Assembly (NCBI RefSeq): GCF_018919175.1
Contig: NZ_JAHLQL010000001.1
Coordinates: forward strand, 372,001 to 436,000
Direction: 5' to 3'
Length of the DNA: 64,000 nucleotides
Source: Clostridium simiarum
Lineage (GTDB): Bacteria; Bacillota; Clostridia; Clostridiales; Clostridiaceae
The translations under genes and the position numbers were made by a program. Of this stretch, positions 1-9,036 are shown piece by piece; positions within the stretch are counted from its first letter, which is position 1, and every line of letters begins with the position of its first letter. The notes under the pieces were generated by a model. The model had not been told where the DNA came from. It did no database searches and saw only the letters and a list, made by a program, of their open reading frames with translations.

Positions 1-50
1 AGAATACTTTAAATTTATTAAGAAGAGTCTAATAATAAAATAAAATCTTT

Positions 51-97
51 AAAAAAATAGGCTATTGGATTTTTACACTTATAGCCTATTTTTTTAC
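51..97. terminator. Bidirectional intrinsic terminator
   Basis: An 11-bp perfect stem (55-65 with 81-91) has a 15-nt loop and is flanked by an A run on the left and a T run on the right. On the minus strand it follows the amidase-domain gene, which it most likely terminates. Confidence 0.8.
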
Positions 98-103
98 TAG
101 AAA

Positions 104-640
104 TTATATAATGACTTTTATAAAGTGAAATTTGCTTGGAGTCCAAGAACTTCTATAAGGAATATTTAAAGCTTCAAAAGAATGTTGAGAGATTAAGGGC
201 TCTCTTCCTAAAAAAGAAGTTATAATGGCTGAATGGAAGATGGTTCCTTTGTTGTTTTCAAAAAATATAAGGTCTCCTAGCTCTAAGTCTTTTTTGTTAT
301 AAACTTCTAACCCCTTTACTCCAGGTGAGTTAATGCTTTCACTTACTTTTAAATAGTAATATAGGGAATGCGCTACAGCCCAAGAAATGGACCAAGTATC
401 CTTCATTATGTTGCCATTATAGCTTTTATACCACCAAGGGCGAGCTGTGTTAAAGTCCATGGGGGCACCACCAGCAAATAAACATTGTGATAAAAAATTA
501 GCACAATCTCCACCTTTATCATCTACTAGAGGGAAATATCTGTATTTAGGATTAGGCTTTAAGGCATAAGTAATAGCATACTTTGTAGCAGCTAACCGTG
601 AATACCTATTTTGTCTATATAGGGTTTTACTTATATACAT
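104..640 (-). CDS. Putative amidase domain protein (Amidase_6 family)
   Basis: This 178-residue protein resembles the putative amidase domain found in clostridial cell-wall and sporulation-associated proteins (Amidase_6, NlpC/P60-like fold). The likely catalytic cysteine is in DCANFLSQ (about residue 46) and the histidine in FHSAIIT (about residue 137). The whole protein is this domain, and no signal peptide or membrane segment is visible, so it probably acts inside the cell, perhaps in the mother cell. Start: ATG at 640 with AAAGAGGT six to seven bases upstream. It is a single gene with its own terminator. The substrate is unknown; family membership rests on the Cys and His motifs. Confidence 0.75.
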   Translation of the reverse strand: MYISKTLYRQNRYSRLAATKYAITYALKPNPKYRYFPLVDDKGGDCANFLSQCLFAGGAPMDFNTARPWWYKSYNGNIMKDTWSISWAVAHSLYYYLKVSESINSPGVKGLEVYNKKDLELGDLIFFENNKGTIFHSAIITSFLGREPLISQHSFEALNIPYRSSWTPSKFHFIKVII

Positions 641-709
641 TTAAGACCTCTTTAAATTATTATTATTAATATACTATGATATTTAAACATAAGAGGTCAT
701 AAATAATTT

Positions 710-1705
710 TTAAGAATCTACATATCCATACAAACCTCTAATTGAAACTTCCCCAGAGACTATATGTTCTATTTTACCATCTGGAAGTTCTACAATTAGT
801 TCACCATTATCACTTATATCAATAGCTTTGGCTCTAAAAATAGAATTTCCTCTTATACATTGGATTTCCTTTTGCAGTAATATTGAATTTTCTCTGCACA
901 AATCTATGGTTGAGGGAATGTGACCATTATGAATAAATTCTTCATAGTAAGGTTCAAAGGAGTTTAGAACTTCTGCCAAAAGCATCTTCCTATCAATGGA
1001 TTTATTTTTCTCTATTTTTAAGGAAGTAGCAATGGCTTTTAACTCTTTGGAAAAATCCTCTACATCAATATTTACATTGATTCCAATTCCTATGACTATG
1101 TGATTTATCCTTGTTAACTCAGCGCTCATTTCTGTAAGTATCCCAGAGACTTTTTTATTATTTATAACAATATCATTTGGCCATTTTATACTACAGTTAT
1201 TTATACCTAAATTATTCATAGCTTTTAATACAGAGGCAGCACCAATTAAGGTTATTTTAGAGGCAAAAGATGGATCCACATCAGGTTTTAATATAATAGA
1301 CATCCATATACCTTTTCCTTTTGGAGAGACCCATTGTCTACCAAGTCTTCCTTTACCAGAACTTTGATATTCACTTATAACTACAGTGCCATCTGAACAG
1401 CCTTCTCTAGCTATTTCTTTAGCTTTTATATTTGTTGAGTCTATACTTTCATAATGAATAAGGTTTCGCCCTAAGAACTTTGTATTTAAAAAATTATGGA
1501 TTTCTCCAAAGGTTAATACATCTGGTGACTCTAATAATTTATAACCTTTTTTAGGAGAAGATTCTATGTTATAACCTTCTTCTCTTAGGGTATTAATATA
1601 TTTCCATATAGCAGCACGGGTAACGCCAAGAGAAATACTTAATTCCTCTCCAGATAAGAATTCATTCTTTTTTTCCTTTAGTAAAACAACAATTTTATCT
1701 TTCAA
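710..1705 (-). CDS. birA: Bifunctional biotin-protein ligase / biotin operon repressor BirA
   Basis: Attaches biotin to carboxylase carrier domains through biotinyl-AMP and, through an N-terminal winged helix, represses biotin genes. Residues 1-60 hold the helix-turn-helix (LSISLGVTRAAIWKYI); the ligase domain follows with SGKGRLGRQW (biotin/ATP loop), IKWPNDI and KVSGILTE, and a small C-terminal SH3-like domain. I place the start at a TTG at 1705: AAAGGAAGG lies just upstream and the resulting 331 residues match Bacillus BirA length (about 325). An ATG at 1774 in the same frame would add 23 residues without a ribosome binding site. Monocistronic. Confidence 0.93.
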   Translation of the reverse strand: MKDKIVVLLKEKKNEFLSGEELSISLGVTRAAIWKYINTLREEGYNIESSPKKGYKLLESPDVLTFGEIHNFLNTKFLGRNLIHYESIDSTNIKAKEIAREGCSDGTVVISEYQSSGKGRLGRQWVSPKGKGIWMSIILKPDVDPSFASKITLIGAASVLKAMNNLGINNCSIKWPNDIVINNKKVSGILTEMSAELTRINHIVIGIGINVNIDVEDFSKELKAIATSLKIEKNKSIDRKMLLAEVLNSFEPYYEEFIHNGHIPSTIDLCRENSILLQKEIQCIRGNSIFRAKAIDISDNGELIVELPDGKIEHIVSGEVSIRGLYGYVDS

Positions 1706-1812
1706 TTTTATCCTTCCTTTAACTAAAGATCCAGTTATTCTAAGGTTTAGGTGGAGTTTGCTTGTTCTTTCCATATGAGATTTAGAATAACTTATTCAGT
1801 TGTATAGCAGTG

Positions 1813-1904
1813 CTTAGACACAGCATAAAAACTCTAAATCACTAAGACCAAAGAGTTATAGTATGTATCACATAAAAACTATCAGCAATGCTACCAACTG
1901 CATA
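1813..1904. repeat. Intergenic nested hairpin/repeat element
   Basis: The motif CATAAAA recurs at 1824, 1871 and 1901; the first two continue as CATAAAAACT. Each is followed by one arm of a small inverted repeat: AACTCT 1830 with AGAGTT 1852, ATAGT 1858 with ACTAT 1878, and the terminator stem at 1905. No open reading frame spans it. It looks like a modular palindromic intergenic element rather than random sequence; its copy number in the genome is unknown. Confidence 0.4.
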
Positions 1905-1938
1905 AAAGCTTTAGAATAAAATCTAAAGCTTTATTTTA
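1905..1938. terminator. Intrinsic terminator
   Basis: An 11-bp perfect stem (1905-1915 with 1922-1932) with a six-base loop lies just downstream of the minus-strand gene ending at 1970, and is followed by T-rich sequence on both strands. Confidence 0.7.
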
Positions 1939-1969
1939 AAAACATTATATCATTTTAAAGAAAGGTCAG

Positions 1970-2638
1970 CTACATATTCTTCTTTAAGAAAGAGTTTATA
2001 AAAGTATAATTTCCATCATTCTGTTCAATAGTTTGATTGTATATAAAGCTTGGATTTATTGCTTCTATAAAGGATTTAATCCAGGCCTTTCTTAAACTAT
2101 AAAAGATTGTTATATCTCCATTTACTTCATCCCAATATTGTTTATGGAGACATTTGCTAGAAGTCCATTGTATTTCACTAGAATCATCTTTACATATGCT
2201 ATTAACATTATCGCAAGGCATTCCTTCTAAAATATAGTTATTAAGAGCTTTAAATAAATCTTTTGGTAAGTTTAAGATGCCATCTTCTCTAACTTCCTCT
2301 CCACATTTTCTGCCTTGATTTTCAAAGATACTTTTAATAATATTTAGTGAAGCTTCACCAAAGTTTTTAGTTAATTCTGTTATTAATGCTGCAGTTCTTT
2401 TTTCTGTTAAGGATATTTTATTTTGAAGCCAACCGTGAATATTTGTGGTATCAATTATATTTTCAAGAGAAGTATCCTCTGTAGGTATACCTATTATATT
2501 TATTATATCTTTATATATAATGGATCCCTTATTATTATATTTCTCATCAAAAGTATTAACTATATCCTTCTCTAAGTCTTCAGAAATTTTTATTTTATTA
2601 AATAACCAAAAATGTATTGGTGCTAAAAATTTACTCAT
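1970..2638 (-). CDS. Uncharacterised 222-aa protein divergent from hcp
   Basis: I do not recognise this protein. It is soluble-looking, mixed alpha, with an N-terminal APIHFWLFNKIK segment, a GWLQNKI motif about residue 70, six cysteines (including GRKCGEE, MPCDN and SKCLHKQYW) and a WDEVNGDI segment near residue 168. The start is taken as ATG 2638, because AAAGGAG lies seven bases upstream; an ATG two codons earlier is too close to that site. It is divergent from the hybrid cluster protein gene and shares a 262-bp intergenic region holding two GTAAC-type palindromes, so a linked role in nitrosative or redox stress is an inference from context only. Confidence 0.75.
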   Translation of the reverse strand: MSKFLAPIHFWLFNKIKISEDLEKDIVNTFDEKYNNKGSIIYKDIINIIGIPTEDTSLENIIDTTNIHGWLQNKISLTEKRTAALITELTKNFGEASLNIIKSIFENQGRKCGEEVREDGILNLPKDLFKALNNYILEGMPCDNVNSICKDDSSEIQWTSSKCLHKQYWDEVNGDITIFYSLRKAWIKSFIEAINPSFIYNQTIEQNDGNYTFINSFLKKNM

Positions 2639-2704
2639 GTCCATTCTCCTTTCAAGGAATAATTATTAATCTTACATAATAATATAAGATTATGTTTCTC
2701 TTGT

Positions 2705-2816
2705 CTGTAACATATATTACCGCAGGATTTAAGTTTATAAAAATTAGAAATTTTTTAGATCTTTATTTTTTCATAAGAATTTTTATAAAAATTTATTACT
2801 GTAACATCTGTTACGG
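2705..2816. promoter_or_regulatory. Two GTAAC...GTTAC-type palindromes in the hcp divergent region
   Basis: Site A has core GTAACATATATTAC at 2707-2720; site B has core GTAACATCTGTTAC at 2801-2814, with CTG before both cores. A possible -10 (TACAAT, 2837-2842) for hcp would put site B centred near -41.5, the usual activating position for Crp/Fnr proteins. HcpR, a Crp/Fnr-family regulator, is known to control hcp in clostridia; assigning these sites to it is inference. Confidence 0.6.
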
Positions 2817-2900
2817 ATAATGGAAATTATTTTTAGTACAATAGCATTGTAAGATTGATTGAAAGAAATATCCGAATAAATTTAAGGAGGAATAAAATAT

Positions 2901-4751
2901 ATGATAACAAGAGAAACTCTAATAGGGGATGCTTTAAAGATAAACCCAAAGGCAGCAGAAATATTAATGGGAAAGGGATTAGGATGCATAGGATGTCCAT
3001 CATCACAAATGGAGTCACTAGAGGATGCAGCTGATATACATGGAATAAGTATAGAAGAATTAGTAAAGGCGTTGAATGAAGGACTTGAAGGGTCAAAAGA
3101 AATATCAAATCCAATGTTTTGTTATCAATGTGAGCAAACAGTGGGAGGAAAAGGTTGCGTTAAAGTAGGGGTATGTGGAAAAAATGCTAATGTAGCTGCA
3201 CTACAAGACCTTTTAGTACATCAATTAAAAGGAATTGGTTTCTATGGATACAAAGCTATGGAAAAAGGTTTAGAGCTAAGTGATGAAATGGATAGATTCA
3301 TGATGGATGGTCTATTTACAACCTTAACTAACGTAAATTTTGATGAAGATAGATTAGTTACTTTAATAAATAAGGCTAATGAAATAAAGAAGGAAATAAA
3401 AGTTTTAGCAGGTAATGTAGATATAAAAGGTTTTGAAGAAGCAGATTATGTGGCACCAAATTCTAAGGAAGAAATGGTAAAAGAAGCAGCAAGCTTTGGA
3501 GTAATGTCAGATAAAGCTCTAAATGAAGATATTCGTTCTTTAAGAGAACTTTGCATTTATGGATTAAAGGGTATGGCAGCTTATGGACACCATGCTTATG
3601 TGTTAGGATTTACAAATAAAGAAGTAAATAAGTTTTTCTATAAGGGACTTATGAGTACAATGGATAATACTTTAACTGTAAATGATCTAGTGGGATTAAA
3701 TATGGAACTTGGACAAGTTAACTTTAAGATTATGGAGCTATTAGATAAAGCTAATACAGGTAGTTATGGAAATCCGGAACCTACAGAAGTATTAATTACA
3801 AAGAAAAAGGGACCATTTATAGTAGTATCAGGTCATGATCTTAAAGATTTGAAACAATTATTAGAACAAACTGAAGGAAAAGGAATTAATATATATACTC
3901 ATGGAGAAATGCTTCCAAGCCATGCTTATCCAGAATTAAAAAAGTACACTCATTTACTAGGAAACTACGGTGGAGCATGGCAAGATCAACAAAAGGAATT
4001 TGATAATATTCCTGGAGCTATACTTATGACTACAAATTGTATTCAAAAACCTAGAGAAAGTTATAGCGACAGAATATTTACTTCTGGTGTAGTAGCTTGG
4101 CCAGGATGCCTTCATATAGCTGAAGATAAAAATGGAATAAAAGACTTTACAGCAGTTATAAATAAAGCACTAGAATTAGGTGGCTGGAGTGAAGAGGAAG
4201 AGGAAAAGAAAATATTAGTAGGTTTTGGGCACAATGCTACTCTAAGCCATGCTAATGAAATAGTAGGAGCAGTAAAAGAGGGGTTAATAAAACATTTCTT
4301 CTTAATAGGTGGTTGTGATGGAGCTAAAACTGGAAGAAATTATTATACTGAACTTGCAACCTCATTACCACAAGATACAGTGATATTAACTTTAGCTTGC
4401 GGAAAATATAGATTCAATAAACTTGATTTTGGAACAGTAGCAGGATTACCAAGGCTTTTAGATGTAGGACAATGTAATGATGCTTACTCTGCAATAAAGA
4501 TAGCTCTAGCTCTAGCAGATGCATTTAACTGTGGAGTTAACGATTTACCACTTTCATTAATACTATCTTGGTATGAACAAAAGGCGGTATGTATACTATT
4601 GACATTACTATCATTAAATATAAAAAATATTAAACTAGGACCAACTCTACCAGCATTTATATCACCAAATGTATTACAAGTTTTAGTAGATAACTTTGGA
4701 ATTAGTCCTATAACTAATGCAGAAAATGATATAAAAGAAATATTAGGATAA
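2901..4751 (+). CDS. hcp: Hybrid cluster protein (hydroxylamine/NO reductase) with N-terminal DUF1858 domain
   Basis: Hybrid cluster proteins hold a cubane Fe-S cluster and a 4Fe-2S-2O cluster and reduce NO or hydroxylamine in the cytoplasm. Residues 1-65 are a DUF1858 redox-disulfide domain with CIGC (residues 29-32); from about residue 73 follows a complete Hcp. Seen: CYQCEQ...GCVKVGVCG (C-x2-C-x8-C-x5-C), GHNATLSHANE, GGCDGAKTGRN, LACGKYRFNK and the C-terminal LSWYEQKAV...LGPTLPAF block. The total of 616 residues equals an ordinary Hcp plus the extra domain, so this is a fusion and not a frameshift product. RBS AAGGAGG. Its promoter region carries two palindromes (2705-2816). Confidence 0.95.
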   Translation: MITRETLIGDALKINPKAAEILMGKGLGCIGCPSSQMESLEDAADIHGISIEELVKALNEGLEGSKEISNPMFCYQCEQTVGGKGCVKVGVCGKNANVAALQDLLVHQLKGIGFYGYKAMEKGLELSDEMDRFMMDGLFTTLTNVNFDEDRLVTLINKANEIKKEIKVLAGNVDIKGFEEADYVAPNSKEEMVKEAASFGVMSDKALNEDIRSLRELCIYGLKGMAAYGHHAYVLGFTNKEVNKFFYKGLMSTMDNTLTVNDLVGLNMELGQVNFKIMELLDKANTGSYGNPEPTEVLITKKKGPFIVVSGHDLKDLKQLLEQTEGKGINIYTHGEMLPSHAYPELKKYTHLLGNYGGAWQDQQKEFDNIPGAILMTTNCIQKPRESYSDRIFTSGVVAWPGCLHIAEDKNGIKDFTAVINKALELGGWSEEEEEKKILVGFGHNATLSHANEIVGAVKEGLIKHFFLIGGCDGAKTGRNYYTELATSLPQDTVILTLACGKYRFNKLDFGTVAGLPRLLDVGQCNDAYSAIKIALALADAFNCGVNDLPLSLILSWYEQKAVCILLTLLSLNIKNIKLGPTLPAFISPNVLQVLVDNFGISPITNAENDIKEILG

Positions 4752-4783
4752 GAATAAAAATTAATTAGAAAATCATAATTACA

Positions 4784-4845
4784 AAAAGTCCTTGATATAT
4801 CGAATTGTAATAGATAAAATTTGATTATATTGAGGACTTTTACCT
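4784..4845 (+). terminator. Possible hcp terminator hairpin
   Basis: AAAAGTCCT (4784-4792) pairs with AGGACTTTT (4833-4841). The loop is about 40 nt and the T run is short, so this is a weak call; it is the only stem between hcp and the next gene. Confidence 0.35.
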
Positions 4846-4950
4846 ATGAAAAGTTATAACCTATATTGCTTATAGGTAGATTGTGTATAAAATAACATAA
4901 ACAGACTATTTTGTGGTCTAATACAGCAGATATGTAAAGGAGAATATATT

Positions 4951-5601
4951 ATGGAAAAACACTATGGAAATCTTCAGAAGATAAGAGATGGAAAGAGAAC
5001 CTTTGCAATTACTCCATTTATACCAGCAGGATTTGTGTTGCCAGACACTTTAATTAAAATATCAGAAGTAACAAAAAAGTATAAAGGAGTACTTAAAATA
5101 ACTTCTGGACAAAGAATAATGATAACAAATTTATTGGAAGAAGACCTTCCTAAGATTTGGGAAGAGTTAGGTATGGAACCAGCAGTTAAAAGTCAATATT
5201 CAGTTAAAAATGTAGAGATGTGCCCAGCGGGATTTTGCAAAAGATCAAAATATAATACTATTGGTATAGGTATGAAGCTATTAAATAAGTTTTATGGGGC
5301 TGAAATGCCAAATAGAACTAAAATAGGAGTGGCAGGGTGTAGAAATGCTTGCGGAAGTGTTTATGCAAGAGATGTTGGTGTTATAGCTGATAAAACTGGA
5401 TTTATAGTTGTAGCAGGAGGTTCTGCAGGATTTAATCCAAGAATGGCAGATATAATAGCTAAAGATATAAGTGAAAAAGAAGCCTATGAATTAGTAGAAA
5501 GAGTATTAAACTTTTATAAAGAAACAGCAGAGTTTGGAGAAAAACTAGGAGATTTTATTGATAGGATAGGTATAGATAGTTTTAAAAGTTCTGTTTTATA
5601 G
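4951..5601 (+). CDS. Small siroheme/4Fe-4S nitrite-sulfite reductase-like protein
   Basis: A 216-residue protein with one ferredoxin-like half domain (residues 10-75, TSGQRIMITN) followed by the siroheme/4Fe-4S domain. Cluster ligands are CPAGFC (about residues 91-96) and GCRNAC (about 130-135), then GGSAGFNPRMAD near 170. It is a single-repeat form, like the small assimilatory-type sulfite reductases, rather than the two-repeat enzymes. The first cysteine pair is spaced by four residues rather than the usual five. It follows hcp by 200 bp, so a role in nitrite or sulfite reduction fits, but the physiological substrate cannot be read from sequence. Good RBS (AAAGGAG). Confidence 0.8.
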   Translation: MEKHYGNLQKIRDGKRTFAITPFIPAGFVLPDTLIKISEVTKKYKGVLKITSGQRIMITNLLEEDLPKIWEELGMEPAVKSQYSVKNVEMCPAGFCKRSKYNTIGIGMKLLNKFYGAEMPNRTKIGVAGCRNACGSVYARDVGVIADKTGFIVVAGGSAGFNPRMADIIAKDISEKEAYELVERVLNFYKETAEFGEKLGDFIDRIGIDSFKSSVL

Positions 5602-5660
5602 ATATAATAAATAATTTAAAAAAGAGTTAGCTTTAAGGTGTGTTCTTATAAAGGTGTTTT

Positions 5661-5697
5661 AAAGGGAGGTATCCGTTGAAAAGGTATGCCTCCCTTT
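5661..5697. terminator. Strong hairpin downstream of siroheme gene
   Basis: A 12-bp stem with one wobble (5661-5672 with 5686-5697), GC-rich for this DNA. It lacks a clear T run on the plus strand, so it may be a terminator or a repeat-type hairpin. A second small stem (CACAGC/GCTGTG) lies near 5743-5757. Confidence 0.4.
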
Positions 5698-5844
5698 ATC
5701 CTACTATGCTCATTTTTGTTTCGCAGAAAATCTGTTTATACAACACAGCTTTGCTGTGGTAAAAAATTATGATATTATCTTAGAGTGATATATTCTAAAT
5801 TACTCTTAATTAGGTAGAATTTTATTAAGAATGGGGGAAAGGTT

Positions 5845-6660
5845 TTGAGAGTACTGCTTATATTATGTTTCATAATTATATTTTTAGTTGCATATGTTTT
5901 CCTTCAGGTGAACTTTACAAAATTCACCAAATTAAATTTAAAATCAGCTAAATTACAGAAAGGAAGTTCTATAAAGATCATTCAGATTACAGACTTTCAC
6001 AACTCACAGAGCAATTTAATTAAAAATAGAATAAGGAAAATGTTATATAAAAATGCATATGATATAGTTGTACTTACAGGAGACATAATTGATAGGGAAA
6101 CTAGGGATTATCAAAACACTATAAGTTTTATAAGAGAGCTTATGGATATAAATAGAAGGGTTAAGTTTTTCTATGTAAAAGGAAATCATGAGTGGAGGAA
6201 TAAATACAAATTAGGTTTTATAGAGGAATTAGAAGCTATAGGAGTTTCTATATTAAATAATAAAAATGAAGTCTTAAACATAGACCATAATCTAATAAAT
6301 ATTTGTGGAATAGATAATTATAGTACTGGTAATCATGATTTTGAGAAAGCTTTTCAGGATATGGATATAAAAAATTACACTCTACTTTTATCTCATTGTC
6401 CTGATATAGTAAATGAGGATGATTTTATAAAAGCGGATTTAGTATTATGTGGACATACTCATGGTGGGCAAATTAGGTTACCTTTTATAGGAGCTATAGT
6501 GGCACCGGGACAAGGCTTTTTTCCTAAATATAATAAAGGATTATACAAATTTTGTAAGTGCAAATTATACATAGACAGTGGAGTAGGTACTAGCAGAATA
6601 CCGCTAAGATTTTTTAATAGAAGTCAAATCACTTTTTTAACTATAGAGAGTGATAAATAG
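5845..6660 (+). CDS. Membrane-anchored metallophosphoesterase (YkuE/YaeI-like)
   Basis: A calcineurin-like phosphoesterase of 271 residues. One N-terminal membrane segment (residues 3-22) anchors it, with the catalytic domain probably outside. All metal-binding motifs are present: ITDFHNSQ, LTGDIIDR, GNHEWR, LLSHCPD and GHTHGGQ. Relatives such as Bacillus YkuE and E. coli YaeI (LpxG-like) act on lipid or cell-surface phosphoesters; the substrate here is not known. Start codon is TTG at 5845 preceded by GGGGGAAAGG. Stands alone. Confidence 0.88.
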   Translation: MRVLLILCFIIIFLVAYVFLQVNFTKFTKLNLKSAKLQKGSSIKIIQITDFHNSQSNLIKNRIRKMLYKNAYDIVVLTGDIIDRETRDYQNTISFIRELMDINRRVKFFYVKGNHEWRNKYKLGFIEELEAIGVSILNNKNEVLNIDHNLINICGIDNYSTGNHDFEKAFQDMDIKNYTLLLSHCPDIVNEDDFIKADLVLCGHTHGGQIRLPFIGAIVAPGQGFFPKYNKGLYKFCKCKLYIDSGVGTSRIPLRFFNRSQITFLTIESDK

Positions 6661-6753
6661 ATACATATATACAGGAAATTCTGAATTGTTGAAAAAAGTT
6701 AATATATGTTATATACTTAAGGGTACTTATTACATTAATTAAGGAGGATTCAA

Positions 6754-7455
6754 ATGAGCGTACATATAGGAGCAAAAGAAGGCCAAATAGCTGATACAGT
6801 ATTATTACCAGGAGATCCACTAAGAGCTAAATTTATAGCAGAAAATTTTTTAGAGGATGCTATATGTTACAATGAAGTAAGAGGAATGTATGGATATACA
6901 GGTACTTATAAAGGTAAAAGGGTATCTGTTCAAGGTACAGGTATGGGAGTTCCATCTATATCTATATATGTAAATGAACTTATACAAAGTTATAATGTAA
7001 AAAACTTAATAAGAATAGGCACCTGTGGTAGTATTCAAGAAGATATTAAGGTTAGGGATATGATTTTAGCTATGAGTGCTTGTACTGATTCTGCTATAAA
7101 CAAGATAAGATTTGAAGGCAGAGACTATGCGCCAACAGCAAATTTTGAACTTTTAAAAAAGGCTTATGATCTTGGTGTGGCTAAAGGATTAAATGTAAAG
7201 GCTGGAACTGTATTAACTTCTGATAGCTTTTATCAAGATGACAGAGAAGCATGGAAAAAATGGGCTAGTTTTGGAGTTATGTCTATTGAAATGGAAGCAG
7301 CAGCTTTATATACTCTAGCAGCAAAGTTTAACAGAAAAGCATTAGCTATATTAACAGTTAGTGATAGTATAGTTACAGGAGAGGAAACTACTGCTAAAGA
7401 AAGACAAGAAACCTTTACTCATATGATGGAAGTTGCACTAGAATTAGCAGAATAA
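6754..7455 (+). CDS. deoD: Purine-nucleoside phosphorylase DeoD type
   Basis: Cleaves purine (deoxy)ribonucleosides with phosphate to free base and ribose-1-phosphate, in purine salvage. The 233 residues match the hexameric DeoD type (about 235). Seen: [11 protein letters not shown] (phosphate binding), [28 protein letters not shown] (ribose binding) and [11 protein letters not shown] (the catalytic Asp). ATG with AAGGAGG. Monocistronic, with a strong terminator behind it. Confidence 0.96.
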   Translation: MSVHIGAKEGQIADTVLLPGDPLRAKFIAENFLEDAICYNEVRGMYGYTGTYKGKRVSVQGTGMGVPSISIYVNELIQSYNVKNLIRIGTCGSIQEDIKVRDMILAMSACTDSAINKIRFEGRDYAPTANFELLKKAYDLGVAKGLNVKAGTVLTSDSFYQDDREAWKKWASFGVMSIEMEAAALYTLAAKFNRKALAILTVSDSIVTGEETTAKERQETFTHMMEVALELAE

Positions 7456-7483
7456 AATCATTTAAATTTAATATAGTTTAAAT

Positions 7484-7525
7484 AAAGCTTTGGCATACCT
7501 TTTTAGGTTGCTAAAGCTTTTTTTA
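7484..7525 (+). terminator. deoD terminator
   Basis: Twelve-base-pair stem with one wobble (7484-7495 with 7509-7520), 13-nt loop and a run of seven T. Confidence 0.88.
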
Positions 7526-7625
7526 TTTAATACTTTTTACTGGCTTTATTCATAGTATAAAAAAGAGCTAAAGATATATTTATCAATAGTTCAACATATT
7601 ATATATAAGAAGGGAGGTTTTGTCT

Positions 7626-9002
7626 TTGAAGAAGACCTATGTTTTAGATACTAATGTATTGTTATATTCTCCTGGAGCTATAAATACCTTTGAAAACAAT
7701 GATGTAGTAATTCCAGAAGTTGTTTTAGAAGAACTAGATAATTTTAAGAAACATAAAGGTGAGTTGGGTGCAAATGCCAGAATGGCAGCAAGAATAATAG
7801 AAGAATTGAGAGAAAAAGGAAAACTAACCAAAGGTGTAGAGTTACCAGGAGGAGGAAAGTTATTTGTTGAAATGAATAACTTTGACACGGAGATGCCTCC
7901 TACTTGGGATAAAAATAAAGCTGATAATAGAATTTTGCAAGTATGCAAAGGACTTAAAGAGAATGATAAAAATGTAAGATTAATAACAAAAGACATTTTT
8001 GAAAGAATAAAAGCAGATATAGTAGATGTAGAGGTAGAAGACTTTTATGAAAAATTTGTACCACAATATGATGAACAGTATACTGGAAGGATGGAGATAT
8101 ATGTAAACTCAGAAGATATAAAAGGATTTTATGAAAAAAAATATATGGACATAAAAGGACTAATGGCTTATTCAGAAGAGGAGAGGACTTACTATACTCC
8201 AAAGCTAGAAAAGAATCAATTTTTATTAATTCATTCTAAAGAAAATAATAAGCAAACTGCATTAGGAAGATTTGATGGTGAAAAAATAGTAAGCTTAAAA
8301 TATAAGGACTTAAATATTATGGGCATAAGCCCTAAAAATATTGGACAAAAATTTATGTTAGAGTGCTTGTGCACAAGTGCAGATAAAGCTCCTCTTGTTA
8401 TAGTAAAGGGGCCAGCTGGTACTGCAAAGACTTTATTTTCTATAGCAGCAGGACTTTATAAAATCATGGAAGAGGAAAGTGGAGAGTATAGAAGAATGCT
8501 TATTTGTAGACCTAATGTGACTATGGATGAGGAGATAGGTTATCTACCAGGTACTGAACAGGAAAAGATAGCTCCTTTTATGAGGCCTATTTATGACAAT
8601 CTTGAGATTTTAGTAGATTCAGATGAAAAAGAAAGATATAAAAATGAAGGCGACTTAGAGGACAAAGTACAAGAGCTATTTGATAGAAGAATAATAACTA
8701 CAGAAGCGGTGGCTTATTTAAGAGGAAGATCTATAGTGAAGAATTGGGTTATAATAGATGAAGCACAAAACCTAACGCCAAAACAAGTGAAATCTATAGT
8801 AACTAGGGTAGGAGAAGGCACTAAGCTTATATTAATTGGAGATCCAGAACAGATAGATCAACCTTTTTTAGACTCTCGTTCTAATGGGTTATGTTACGCT
8901 TCAGAAAAAATGAAAGGAAGCCATCTTTGTTATCAGATTACCTTAAAGTATGATGAGTGTGAAAGATCCTATCTATCTTATGAAGCTGCACAAAGGTTAT
9001 AG
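7626..9002 (+). CDS. PIN domain - PhoH-type ATPase/ribonuclease
   Basis: A cytoplasmic PIN-PhoH fusion (458 aa), a family thought to couple ATP-driven RNA unwinding to cleavage. The PIN domain occupies residues 1-140 with acidic residues in VLDTNVLL, VVLEELD and KADNR. The PhoH/RecA-like domain starts near 245 with Walker A GPAGTAKT and Walker B VIIDEAQN, then LIGDPEQID. Two in-frame TTG codons compete as start: the one at 7620 is only two bases after GGGAGG, the one at 7626 is eight bases away, so I use 7626. Bacillus YlaK is the nearest well-known relative. Confidence 0.9.
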   Translation: MKKTYVLDTNVLLYSPGAINTFENNDVVIPEVVLEELDNFKKHKGELGANARMAARIIEELREKGKLTKGVELPGGGKLFVEMNNFDTEMPPTWDKNKADNRILQVCKGLKENDKNVRLITKDIFERIKADIVDVEVEDFYEKFVPQYDEQYTGRMEIYVNSEDIKGFYEKKYMDIKGLMAYSEEERTYYTPKLEKNQFLLIHSKENNKQTALGRFDGEKIVSLKYKDLNIMGISPKNIGQKFMLECLCTSADKAPLVIVKGPAGTAKTLFSIAAGLYKIMEEESGEYRRMLICRPNVTMDEEIGYLPGTEQEKIAPFMRPIYDNLEILVDSDEKERYKNEGDLEDKVQELFDRRIITTEAVAYLRGRSIVKNWVIIDEAQNLTPKQVKSIVTRVGEGTKLILIGDPEQIDQPFLDSRSNGLCYASEKMKGSHLCYQITLKYDECERSYLSYEAAQRL

Positions 9003-9036
9003 TTTGCAATTAAAGTAATTAAATTATATAATGAAG

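Noticed and set aside
710-1774. Longer BirA starting at ATG 1774
   Set aside because: No ribosome site; the added 23 residues have no place in the family, and a well-spaced TTG at 1705 exists.
2901-3110. Frameshift or misjoined gene at the start of hcp
   Set aside because: The N-terminal part is a complete DUF1858 domain with its own CxxC and a ribosome site, so it is a true fusion.
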